25,157 nt of DNA, taken from contig WXFH01000039.1 in assembly GCA_009881125.1 (NCBI GenBank), forward strand, positions 1 through 25,157, in the 5' to 3' direction. Positions within the stretch are counted from its first letter, which is position 1; every line of letters starts with the position of its first letter. The DNA is from Acidaminobacter sp. (GTDB lineage: Bacteria; Bacillota_A; Clostridia; Peptostreptococcales; Acidaminobacteraceae). The translations under genes were made by a program, and so were the position numbers. This document shows positions 1 to 5,909 of the stretch, one piece after another. Under the pieces are notes generated by a model, which had not been told where the DNA came from, did no database searches, and saw nothing but the letters and a program-made list of their open reading frames with translations.

Positions 1-510
1 TTCTCCACCAGTTTGTCCGCCGGTTTCTCCGCCGGTTTGACCACCGGTTTCACCGCCAGTTTGTCCGCCGGTTTCTCCGCCGGTTTGACCACCGGTTTCA
101 CCGCCGGTTTGACCACCGGTTTCTCCGCCAGTTTGTCCGCCGGTTTCTCCGCCAGTTTGTCCGCCGGTTTCTCCGCCAGTTTGTCCGCCGGTTTCTCCGC
201 CAGTTTGTCCGCCGGTTTCTCCGCCGGAATTTCCATCATCATCTTTTTCTTTTTCTTTGTCTTTGTCTTTTTCTTTGTCTTTGTCTTTTTCTTTGTCTTT
301 GTCTTTTTCTTTTTCTTTTTCTTTTTCTTTGTCTTTGTCTTTATCTTCATCATGGCCATAGCCATAGCCATTGTGATTTATATGGCCTTGTCCGGTTTCG
401 TTGGTATGTCCGTCACTTCCATAAGCTGCCATCATCCCAAACGGTACTGCAAGCGTGATTATGAGCACAAAAATAAGGGATTGTGCCCATGATTTAAAAT
501 AACGTTTCAT
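1..510 (-). CDS. Exported low-complexity repeat protein, 3' end outside the window
   Basis: The reading frame starts at ATG 510 behind a GGGGGAA ribosome binding site and stays open to base 1, so 170 residues are visible and the C-terminus is missing. The N-terminus MKRYFKSWAQSLIFVLIITL followed by AVPFGMMAAYG looks like a signal peptide. A Gly/His/Asn stretch follows (about residues 32-53), then about 40 residues of alternating Lys with Asp or Glu, then DDDGNS, then a strict GGETGGQT repeat. The last part is 19 units of 12 bp, alternating Glu and Gln, up to the window edge. No enzyme domain is visible. The composition fits a surface or matrix protein, and the upstream c-di-GMP riboswitch supports that, since such riboswitches often control adhesins and extracellular proteins. 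The opposite strand is also open here, but only as a mirror of the repeat. Function is inferred. Confidence 0.8.
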   Translation of the reverse strand, partial: MKRYFKSWAQSLIFVLIITLAVPFGMMAAYGSDGHTNETGQGHINHNGYGYGHDEDKDKDKEKEKEKEKDKDKEKDKDKEKDKDKEKEKDDDGNSGGETGGQTGGETGGQTGGETGGQTGGETGGQTGGETGGQTGGETGGQTGGETGGQTGGETGGQTGGETGGQTGGE

Positions 511-523
511 GGTATTTCCCCCT

Positions 524-556
524 GTCAAGTAGGTTATTTATCTATGATTACTTGAC
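524..556 (-). promoter_or_regulatory. Candidate riboswitch expression platform hairpin
   Basis: GTCAAGTA (549-556) pairs perfectly with TACTTGAC (524-531) on the minus strand. The first arm shares bases 552-556 with the 3' strand of aptamer helix P1, so the two structures exclude each other. The 3' arm ends next to the AGGGGGAA ribosome binding site and no T-tract follows, which points to translational rather than transcriptional control. Whether ligand switches expression on or off cannot be decided from sequence. Confidence 0.6.
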
Positions 557-650
557 ACGGCAACTGGACTGCCATAACCCGAATAATAAGGTCTTAGGCT
601 CCATGGTTTTGCGTCCCAGCCTTTCAGCTGGTTTGCCTTTTTCGTATCAA
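552..650 (-). promoter_or_regulatory. Cyclic-di-GMP-I (GEMM-I) riboswitch
   Basis: On the minus strand the RNA has the class I c-di-GMP aptamer core: GGCAAACC, a stem AGCT-GAAA-GGCT with a GNRA tetraloop, GGGACGCAAA, then GCCTAAG as tetraloop receptor and a second stem ending GGCAGTCCAGTTGCC. The closing helix P1 pairs TTGATACG (643-650) with CGTGTCAA (552-559), with one G-U pair. It lies 42 bases upstream of the start codon of the exported repeat protein. Recognition rests on known features of the GEMM-I family. Confidence 0.93.
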
Positions 651-698
651 CGATCCTCCTCTTCAAACTTTTAAAGAAACACACAGTAATCTACTTTC

Positions 699-727
699 AG
701 AATAGTAAGATAAAACAACCTTGTCAA
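699..727 (-). promoter_or_regulatory. Sigma-A promoter of the riboswitch-repeat protein unit
   Basis: The minus strand reads TTGACA (722-727), a 17-base spacer, then TATTCT (699-704). Initiation would fall near 692, so the transcript would contain the whole riboswitch. Confidence 0.8.
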
Positions 728-1038
728 GTTGAATTTTTCGGCTGAAAGCCTTATGTAAACCCGCTTTCAGAGATCTGAGAGCGCTCATTTCAAGATGTTG
801 TATCAAATTCTAAACAATATGATTTTTGACACAAAATGTGCCAAAAAAAATTATTTTCCGCAATCTACAAGAAAAATTTTTGTCACCCTTTTCCCCGCTG
901 GGTGAATGTGCCCTTATGTGACCATCGGCAAAAAGCACTTAAATGTGGAAGGGGTGCCTGCGACTTGTGTCTATCAGCCCCCGCTTCCTCCCCCAAAAAA
1001 ATTCCGCCGATGGTCACGCCGCCATCTCCACAGCGCCA
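728..1038. other. Gene-free region holding two inverted copies of the GCCGATGGTC motif
   Basis: No coding sequence is credible here. The open frames crossing this stretch have no ribosome binding site and one runs antisense through the VanZ-like gene. The stretch is AT-rich up to about 900. GTGACCATCGGCA lies at 918-930 and GCCGATGGTCAC at 1006-1017, forming an inverted pair with 75 bases between. Both belong to the iterated motif family described in the findings. Nothing else is recognised. Confidence 0.6.
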
Positions 1039-1539
1039 TTACCCCCGACGGACCTCTTTCAATTTCTTTCGATCTTTCCTGACAAACCGCCCGACCGCCA
1101 GCATCATCGAGATCGCCAACCATGCAACCAGCACGCCCAGCAGCGCCCCACCGGCGTCCAGCGCCATGTCTGACAACATCATGGTCCGCCCCGGCACAAA
1201 ATGCTGGTGCACCTCGTCCGCGACCCCAAGCAAACTCGCAATCAGCCAGGCCGGCAGCACCAGCCGCAGCCCTTTGCGGCGCGTTAAAGTAAAAAACGCC
1301 ACCGTCACAAACCCGCCCAGCACGGTAAACAACAGCAGGTGCGCGCCTTTTCGCGCCAAATATTTCAACAAAACAACCGACGGATCCGTCGACCGTATCA
1401 ATTCCGCTTTCGTCGCCAGCCCGAGCCGGACCAGCACCTCATAGGTCTGCTGTGTCGTCTCCTGCATGGCCTGACTCGAGAACCAGTAAATCACCGCAAC
1501 CCAGACAATTACCAACAGCAGCGTCAATACGCGCTTCAC
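1039..1539 (-). CDS. VanZ-like family membrane protein
   Basis: This is a protein of about 166 residues with four hydrophobic segments. VanZ-family signatures are visible: a helix with K-G-A-H (ARKGAHLLLFTVLGG), then ADEVHQHFVPGR, and a late SDMALDAGGALLG. The conserved acidic and His residues in DEVHQ and the Arg in PGR are present. VanZ of enterococci gives low-level teicoplanin resistance, but most family members have unknown roles, so resistance should not be inferred. I prefer the GTG start at 1539 because GAGGTGAGGGGGG precedes it. An in-frame ATG at 1566 lacks a ribosome binding site. It appears monocistronic. Confidence 0.8.
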   Translation of the reverse strand: MKRVLTLLLVIVWVAVIYWFSSQAMQETTQQTYEVLVRLGLATKAELIRSTDPSVVLLKYLARKGAHLLLFTVLGGFVTVAFFTLTRRKGLRLVLPAWLIASLLGVADEVHQHFVPGRTMMLSDMALDAGGALLGVLVAWLAISMMLAVGRFVRKDRKKLKEVRRG

Positions 1540-1647
1540 GCGGGCATCCCCCCTCACCTCAACCATTATATGTCGAGAGCGGGGGTGAGGTCAAGGCCGC
1601 GCGCAGGTTGACATAAAATTGTTTTCGCCAGCAGCGCAGTTCTTCGT

Positions 1648-1815
1648 CTACATTGAATTCCCGCCGCGCTCCTTCTCCCTGATATACAGGTCCAGCGCCC
1701 GAATCCCCCTGTGCGCCAGCTTGAACATCAGGTAGTAAAGGTAAACCGTCAGCACCAAAAATCCAATCACAACCGCGACGTTAAAAAGTCCAAACACGCT
1801 CCAAAATGCGTTCAT
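1648..1815 (-). CDS. Small single-pass membrane protein, 55 residues
   Basis: An ATG at 1815 is preceded by GGAGG at good spacing, and the frame runs 55 codons to TAG. The product begins MNAFWSVFGLFNVAVVIGFL, continues with a hydrophobic helix to about residue 30, and ends with an amphipathic charged tail (KLAHRGIRALDLYIREKERG, then GNSM). It most likely has one membrane helix with a cytoplasmic tail. No family is recognised. The ribosome binding site, codon use and helix-plus-basic-tail layout support a real gene. A copy of the GCCGATGGTC motif lies 23 bases upstream of the start codon. Confidence 0.65.
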   Translation of the reverse strand: MNAFWSVFGLFNVAVVIGFLVLTVYLYYLMFKLAHRGIRALDLYIREKERGGNSM

Positions 1816-1837
1816 TTTCCAGCCTCCAAAAATTTTT

Positions 1838-1852
1838 TCTGCCGATGGTCAC
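1838..1852 (+). repeat. Copy of the iterated motif TCTGCCGATGGTCAC
   Basis: A full 15-base copy lies behind the T-rich tract AATTTTTT, just upstream of the small membrane protein gene. See the findings for all copies. Confidence 0.7.
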
Positions 1853-1947
1853 CCATACACCCAGCCTTTCCCTATTACCCGCCTGATCCTATCCTAAAAC
1901 CAATTCATGCCGTATTTTGAATAATGTCACCCTTGAATTAATTGCCT

Positions 1948-2002
1948 AAAAAGTAAAAGTGCCCTAGCCTGGTTGAGAAAAAACACAGGCTGGGGCATTT
2001 TT
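1948..2002 (-). terminator. Intrinsic terminator, possibly bidirectional
   Basis: Arms 1960-1971 and 1986-1997 (TGCCCtAGCCTG with CAGGCTGGGGCA) form a 12-bp stem with one mismatch. On the minus strand it is followed by CTTTTACTTTTT, just after the stop codon of the EamA-type gene. A short T-run also follows on the plus strand. Confidence 0.8.
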
Positions 2003-2006
2003 AAAA

Positions 2007-2426
2007 CTATCTGTTAATCAATATCAGTCCCGCAATGCACAGCACCGCCCCAAAGATCTTGTTGACCTCAAAGGCTTCCTTGTAGATCATGATCCCCACC
2101 GGAATCAGCGCGATAGCCAGGGCGATATTCGCCACAAGACTGCCCACGCTGATGTTCCAGCCAGCCCTATAGGCAGCCAGGAAACCGAACTCCAGCCCTA
2201 AAATTGAGATGCCCAGCAGAAAGGCCGTCCAATTGAGAGACTGCAAGGACTCAAGGACACCCTTATCCGTCTTGTAGAAAAGAAGCGCGACCACGGAGAG
2301 TGCTGCTGCCACCAGGTAGGTCACAGTCAGGCTCACAAAAGGATTGATCTTATCCGGCGTGGACTTTTGAGCGATATGGTACAGGATGTTGGACGCGACG
2401 ATCATGACTATCGAAAAGACGTACAT
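2007..2426 (-). CDS. EamA/DMT-superfamily half-size transporter
   Basis: The 139-residue protein has about five hydrophobic segments and resembles one EamA repeat of the drug/metabolite transporter superfamily. The late stretch GSLVANIALAIALIPVGIMI followed by YKEAFEVNKIFGAVLCIAGL is typical, with the Lys-Glu after the penultimate helix. Full EamA transporters carry two such repeats in about 300 residues, so this one probably works as a dimer, as small multidrug resistance proteins do. The substrate is unknown. The ATG is supported by GGGAGGAGA seven bases upstream. It is followed directly by a terminator and stands alone. Confidence 0.75.
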   Translation of the reverse strand: MYVFSIVMIVASNILYHIAQKSTPDKINPFVSLTVTYLVAAALSVVALLFYKTDKGVLESLQSLNWTAFLLGISILGLEFGFLAAYRAGWNISVGSLVANIALAIALIPVGIMIYKEAFEVNKIFGAVLCIAGLILINR

Positions 2427-2590
2427 GAGGCTCTCCTCCCGGTATTATATTCCATAACTAAGTATGCTGAATAAACTGGATTTTAAGCCTGGTTTTTGCC
2501 AGCAGGTTAAACAAATGTTAGTTTAGATATTTACAGAACGATACATTAGGTTCTGCTATGGATGTTGCTGCTATTCGTTCTTAACTGCGA

Positions 2591-2911
2591 CTATCTTCCA
2601 AGCTCGATAACATTTGCGACCAGGGCTTTACACTTGCCGCAGTCCGACCCTGCGCCGGTCACTTCAGCCACCTGATCCGCGGTGGTAGCGCCATTTGAGA
2701 TCGCGGTCAAGACGTCCTGGAACGTGACGTTTTTGCAGCCGCAGAGCATGGACATAATGTTGTCCAGGTTTTCGCTGCAGCCATCGCATTCGCCGCAGGC
2801 GCCGGTGACAGCTTTCAACTCCTCCAGTGAGCGCGCGCCGCCAATTTGCGCCTTTCTGAATGCCAGATACTCAACATTATTAGTTGTACAAATGATACCT
2901 TTACTTGCCAT
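2591..2911 (-). CDS. BFD-like [2Fe-2S] protein with two repeats
   Basis: This is a 106-residue soluble protein. The C-terminal half has the bacterioferritin-associated ferredoxin (BFD) ligand pattern: Cys57-x-Cys59, 31 residues, Cys91-x2-Cys94, with TFQDVLTAISNGATTADQVA between. The N-terminal half looks like a degenerate copy: one Cys at 8 instead of a C-x-C pair, then Cys39, Cys42 and Cys45 around ACGECDGC. BFD domains bind a [2Fe-2S] cluster and serve in iron release or electron transfer, often fused to larger enzymes. A free-standing two-repeat form is less common. AAAGGAGAA precedes the ATG. There is no obvious operon partner, so its client cannot be named. Confidence 0.78.
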   Translation of the reverse strand: MASKGIICTTNNVEYLAFRKAQIGGARSLEELKAVTGACGECDGCSENLDNIMSMLCGCKNVTFQDVLTAISNGATTADQVAEVTGAGSDCGKCKALVANVIELGR

Positions 2912-2965
2912 TTTTAAGTTCTCCTTTTCTTATGTGGTTTTTCCCAAGCCTCTATTTGGGTGCTT

Positions 2966-3014
2966 TTTGAAATCTTACCAGGAGATTTTATATTATTTTT
3001 GAAAAGATTTCAAA
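2966..3014. promoter_or_regulatory. Perfect 11-bp inverted repeat between divergent genes
   Basis: TTTGAAATCTT (2966-2976) and AAGATTTCAAA (3004-3014) are exact reverse complements separated by 27 AT-rich bases. They lie between the BFD-like gene (minus) and the HAD gene (plus). The site could be an operator or a stem-loop. No T-tract supports a terminator. Confidence 0.45.
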
Positions 3015-3045
3015 TCCTTTTCTGTGCTTTATCGTGGGTAATTTG

Positions 3046-3054
3046 TGCTAGAAT
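3046..3054 (+). promoter_or_regulatory. Extended -10 promoter of the HAD gene
   Basis: TGCTAGAAT matches the TGn-TATAAT extended -10 form. No good -35 box is seen. The start codon lies about 100 bases downstream. Confidence 0.5.
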
Positions 3055-3103
3055 AAAGTAACGTTGAAATGTGATACTGGCTGGGCTGATGGGGCGGATG
3101 GCT

Positions 3104-3206
3104 GACCATCGGCAGAAGCCGGCTTTTGGAATTGAAGGTTAAGGAGCGTTTTGAGATGGAACAATTGAGTATAGCGCCTCAAAAAAATAATTTTGCCGAT
3201 GGTCAC
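3104..3206. repeat. Inverted pair of iterated GCCGATGGTC motifs
   Basis: GACCATCGGCAGA (3104-3116) and TGCCGATGGTCAC (3194-3206) face each other across 77 bases. The first is in the leader of the HAD gene and the second is inside its N-terminal codons. Confidence 0.65.
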
Positions 3207-3860
3207 CTGACCCTCGCCTCACTGCCGCAGAAATTCAAAGGCTTTCTGTTCGACATGGACGGCACGCTGTTTGACTCGATGACGATGTGGCGACATCTGA
3301 TGCCGGATTATCTGCGGACTCACGGGATCGAGCTGCCGCGGGAGGTTCACAAGTCCATGCAGGGAAATTCCCTCGGGAAGGTCGTCGAAATAGTCGCCGA
3401 GCTGTATCATGAGCACCTGGACGAGCGGGAGATGTTCGAGTATTATGACCAGCGGCTGAAGGCAGCTTATGGGGAACAGGTCGCATTTAAACCCTTTGCG
3501 CTGGAGTATTTGCAGCATCTCAGGGCTCATGGGCGCCGTCTCGCGCTGGTGACCACAACGGATCGGGTCTATGTGGACGTGCTGTTTGAGCGCTTTGGCC
3601 TCCACGACTATTTTGAAGTGATCCTGACAATTTCGGATGTCGGGGCGGGCAAGAATAAGCCTGACATCTATCACGAAGCGGCCCGACGGTTAGGGCTTGG
3701 CGTGCAGGAATGTGTCGTCTTCGAGGACGCGCTGTTCGCGCTGGAAACAGCCCGGGCGGCGGGATATGTGACGATTGGCGTCGAAGATCACGGGCATGTG
3801 GATGAAGAGACGCTGGAACAGCATTGTGATTTGATGATTAAGAGTTGGGATTGGGCGTAG
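3156..3860 (+). CDS. HAD-superfamily hydrolase, beta-phosphoglucomutase/phosphatase-like
   Basis: The product has 234 residues. HAD motifs appear in order: FDMDGTLFDS with the nucleophile Asp33 and acid/base Asp35, an alpha-helical cap (about 45-120), motif II VTTTD, motif III Lys in GKNKPDIY, and motif IV VFEDAL. This fits the subfamily I phosphatases and phosphomutases (phosphoglycolate phosphatase, beta-PGM). The substrate is not predictable. ATG 3156 has AAGGAG at good spacing; an upstream TTG at 3126 does not. Residues 13-17 (FADGH) in an N-terminal extension before the HAD fold are encoded by a copy of the iterated motif, so this extension may be the footprint of a motif insertion. Two terminators follow. 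Confidence 0.85.
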   Translation: MEQLSIAPQKNNFADGHLTLASLPQKFKGFLFDMDGTLFDSMTMWRHLMPDYLRTHGIELPREVHKSMQGNSLGKVVEIVAELYHEHLDEREMFEYYDQRLKAAYGEQVAFKPFALEYLQHLRAHGRRLALVTTTDRVYVDVLFERFGLHDYFEVILTISDVGAGKNKPDIYHEAARRLGLGVQECVVFEDALFALETARAAGYVTIGVEDHGHVDEETLEQHCDLMIKSWDWA

Positions 3861-3895
3861 GGGTTTGGTTTGGAAAAGGGAATGGAAAAAGGAAA

Positions 3896-3922
3896 GGAAA
3901 ACGGCAAAGCGCGCCGTTTTCC
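3896..3922 (+). terminator. Stem-loop after the HAD gene
   Basis: GGAAAACGGC (3896-3905) pairs with GCCGTTTTCC (3913-3922). The trailing TCTT is weak, so this may only assist the stronger terminator downstream. Confidence 0.5.
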
Positions 3923-3942
3923 TCTTAACTGAATTAGATGAA

Positions 3943-3978
3943 GGAAATTGGTGCGGCTGCTCCAATTTCCTTTTTTTT
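3943..3978 (+). terminator. Strong intrinsic terminator
   Basis: GGAAATTGG pairs with CCAATTTCC around a 10-base loop, followed by eight T residues. It closes the HAD transcription unit. Confidence 0.92.
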
Positions 3979-4063
3979 ACACGTTGGGCAAATTACACCG
4001 ACAGCGCGGCAGTCATTATGAGTCGAAGTCGCCGCAAGGCCTGTAAGACTTGCACCTAACAAG

Positions 4064-4137
4064 CTCTGGCACCAAAACAAACTCGGTGTCAGACACCAAC
4101 TTCAACTCAGTGACAGGCACCAAGTTGAAGCTGGGGA
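4064..4137. repeat. Dispersed GTGTCAGACAC palindrome repeat, copy 1
   Basis: The segment contains TCTGGCACC, GGTGTCAGACACC and GTGACAGGCACC with ACTTCAACTCAG and AAGTTGAAGC between. Related arrays occur at 9436-9525 and 18903-18996, so this is a dispersed intergenic family made of short palindromes rather than a gene. Confidence 0.7.
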
Positions 4138-4155
4138 CGCGGACGGTAATATAAC

Positions 4156-4435
4156 TACACCTCACTATACAGACGTGCTGCCTCGCGGCTGGCGCCTATT
4201 GCTCCGCAATCCCCCTCACTGCGTTCGGAGTATCACTGCGCTTCGGTATAGGGCCAAGCCCCACGCAACGCACACCTCACCATACAGACATGCACCTCGC
4301 TCCGCCTTCAACCACGCTTCGCGTGATTAAAGGCTGCGCTTCGGTATAGGGCCACGCCCTATACAAATAAAGAAAACACCATGTGTCTGAGAGCAAGCTC
4401 TCTGACACATGGTGTTTTCTCTATTTGTGCACGTC
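4156..4435 (-). repeat. Structured repeat element, copy A, following livF
   Basis: Read on the minus strand, the element starts right after the livF stop codon with GACGTGC. A 66-nt hairpin follows (4363-4428, 32-nt arms, two-base loop TT, with CAGAGAGC and GCTCTC next to the loop). Then come ATAGGGC..GCCC, CCGAAGCGCAG, a variable stem (CACGC-GAA-GCGTG core), CGGAGCGAGG, GCATGTCTGT and GTGAGGTGT. The latter module is repeated once more at 4156-4260 and ends GCACGTCTGT..GTGAGGTGTA. GACGTGC and GCACGTC at the ends are inverted repeats. Copy B lies at 24979-25150. It is not a coding sequence, and no known RNA family is recognised. Confidence 0.8.
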
Positions 4436-5143
4436 CTAAGCTTCGCCTAAGTATGCCTTCCTCACCCTGTCATCCGTCAGCAAGGCTTTCGCTTCACCCT
4501 CTATGGTGATGCTGCCTGTCTCGAGGACATAGGCGTAGTCCGCCAGCTGCAGGGCAATGTTTGCGTTTTGTTCAACGAGCAGTACGGTCAGGCCCGTCGT
4601 CTTATTCAGGTCCGCTATGGCGCTGAAGATTTCTTGGACGACAATTGGCGCTAAGCCCATGGAAGGCTCGTCCAGCATCAGCAGGCGAGGCTTTGACATC
4701 AAGGCGCGGCCAATAGCCAGCATCTGCTGCTCGCCACCGGAAAGCGTCCCGCCCAACTGCTTTGCCCGTTCCTTCAGCCGCGGAAAGAGCTTGAACACGA
4801 ATTCCTTGTCTTTAGCCACGCCATCCTTATCCTTGCGCAGATAAGACCCCATGTCCAGATTCTCTTCCACCGTCAGGGCTGTGAAGATCCGCCGGCCCTC
4901 CGGCACGTGAATGACGCCCTTTCCAACGATTTTCTCCGATGGCAGCGCCAGCAGGTTCTCCTCCTCAAAGAGGATCTGACCTTTGCACTTCACCAGATTC
5001 GAAATGGCCTTCAAAGTCGTGGACTTGCCGGCGCCGTTAGAGCCTATCAAAGTGACAATCTTACCCGCAGGAATTTCAAAAGTCAGGTCACGGAGGGCGT
5101 GAATGCCGCCGTAATAGACGTCAATGCCTTGAACCTTAAGCAT
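4436..5143 (-). CDS. livF: Branched-chain amino-acid ABC transporter ATPase LivF
   Basis: This 235-residue cytoplasmic ATPase is one of the two nucleotide-binding subunits of the LIV importer and works with LivG on the LivH/LivM channel. Walker A is GSNGAGKS (about 34-41), the ABC signature is LSGGEQQ, Walker B is LLMLDEP, followed by SMGLAP and the switch His-equivalent region VEQN. HVPEGRRIF before the signature is typical of LivF and separates it from LivG. ATG 5143 is preceded by AAAGGGGGCGGAG and overlaps the end of livG by eight bases. It is the last gene of the operon. The final codons GCGAAGCTTAG resemble the sequence that starts the downstream repeat element. Confidence 0.95.
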   Translation of the reverse strand: MLKVQGIDVYYGGIHALRDLTFEIPAGKIVTLIGSNGAGKSTTLKAISNLVKCKGQILFEEENLLALPSEKIVGKGVIHVPEGRRIFTALTVEENLDMGSYLRKDKDGVAKDKEFVFKLFPRLKERAKQLGGTLSGGEQQMLAIGRALMSKPRLLMLDEPSMGLAPIVVQEIFSAIADLNKTTGLTVLLVEQNANIALQLADYAYVLETGSITIEGEAKALLTDDRVRKAYLGEA

Positions 5144-5909
5144 TCTGCTCCGCCCCCTTTCCAAGATACGCCGCTATGACGCGATCGTTCTTCATAATCT
5201 CCTCAGGCTTGCCCTCGGCGATCTTATTGCCATAGTCGAGAACGGCGACACGGTCGGAGATGCCCATGACCAGTTTCATATCGTGCTCGATCAACAACAC
5301 GGTGAATCCCCTGTCCCTGATCTTGCGGATCAATGTCGTCATTTCCACTTTTTCATTGGTGTTCAGTCCAGCCGCTGGCTCGTCCAGGAGGATCAAGCGC
5401 GGAGACGACGCCATAGCCCGTGCAATTTCCACATGGCGCTGAATGCCATAAGGCAGACTGACGGCGATTTCGTCTTTGTACTGTGTCAGATCCAGGAATT
5501 CCAAGATCTCTTCACAGACGGAACGGATCCTGACCTCCTCCAGCTTGTGGCGCTTCAGGTGCAAGAGCGCGTCAAAGATACTGGAAGACGTCCGGCAGTG
5601 CTGGCCAACCATAACGTTCTCGAGGACCGTCATGCTGGAGAATAAGCGGATATTTTGAAAGGTTCTGGCCATGCCCAGCTTAGTGATTTCAAAGGGCTTG
5701 GATTTTTTTAGCTCCGCCCCCAGAAAGTCGACGCGACCCTCCGTTGGCTCGTAAATACCTGTCAGCAGGTTGAAGAAAGTCGTCTTGCCGGCGCCGTTGG
5801 GGCCGATCAAGCTGACAATTTCGTGCTCATCGATATGGAAATCGACCTTGCTAACGGCCGTTAGACCGCCGAAAACTTTTGAAATTCCAGATGCTTCTAG
5901 GATTTTCAT
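5136..5909 (-). CDS. livG: Branched-chain amino-acid ABC transporter ATPase LivG
   Basis: This 257-residue ATPase has Walker A GPNGAGKT (about 36-43), ARTFQNIRLF (the LivG-type Q-loop region), a relaxed signature LPYGIQRHVEIARAM, Walker B LILLDEP, AAGLN and the switch His in LIEHDM. The signature is normally LSYGxQR in LivG proteins, so the LPYG form is within family variation. ATG 5909 is chosen because GGAGGAG lies at the right distance. A GTG nine bases upstream would sit on the ribosome binding site. The gene overlaps the 3' end of livM by 59 bases and livF by eight, which suggests translational coupling. Confidence 0.95.
   Translation of the reverse strand: MKILEASGISKVFGGLTAVSKVDFHIDEHEIVSLIGPNGAGKTTFFNLLTGIYEPTEGRVDFLGAELKKSKPFEITKLGMARTFQNIRLFSSMTVLENVMVGQHCRTSSSIFDALLHLKRHKLEEVRIRSVCEEILEFLDLTQYKDEIAVSLPYGIQRHVEIARAMASSPRLILLDEPAAGLNTNEKVEMTTLIRKIRDRGFTVLLIEHDMKLVMGISDRVAVLDYGNKIAEGKPEEIMKNDRVIAAYLGKGAEQNA

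Noticed and set aside
1..228. CRISPR-like regular repeats
   Set aside because: Units are 12 bp without unique spacers and keep a coding frame, so this is a tandem coding repeat.
13..492. Plus-strand open frame of Ser-Ala-Gly-Phe repeats and poly-Phe
   Set aside because: It is the mirror of the minus-strand repeat gene. The minus strand has the ribosome binding site, signal peptide, promoter and riboswitch.
836..1444. 202-codon plus-strand frame
   Set aside because: It has no ribosome binding site, runs antisense through the VanZ-like gene and has low-complexity composition.
1039..1539. Glycopeptide resistance gene
   Set aside because: Only the VanZ-like fold is present. There are no vanHAX or vanRS genes nearby, so resistance is not supported.
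3865..4059. 64-codon plus-strand frame after the HAD gene
   Set aside because: It contains both terminators in its first half and no ribosome binding site.
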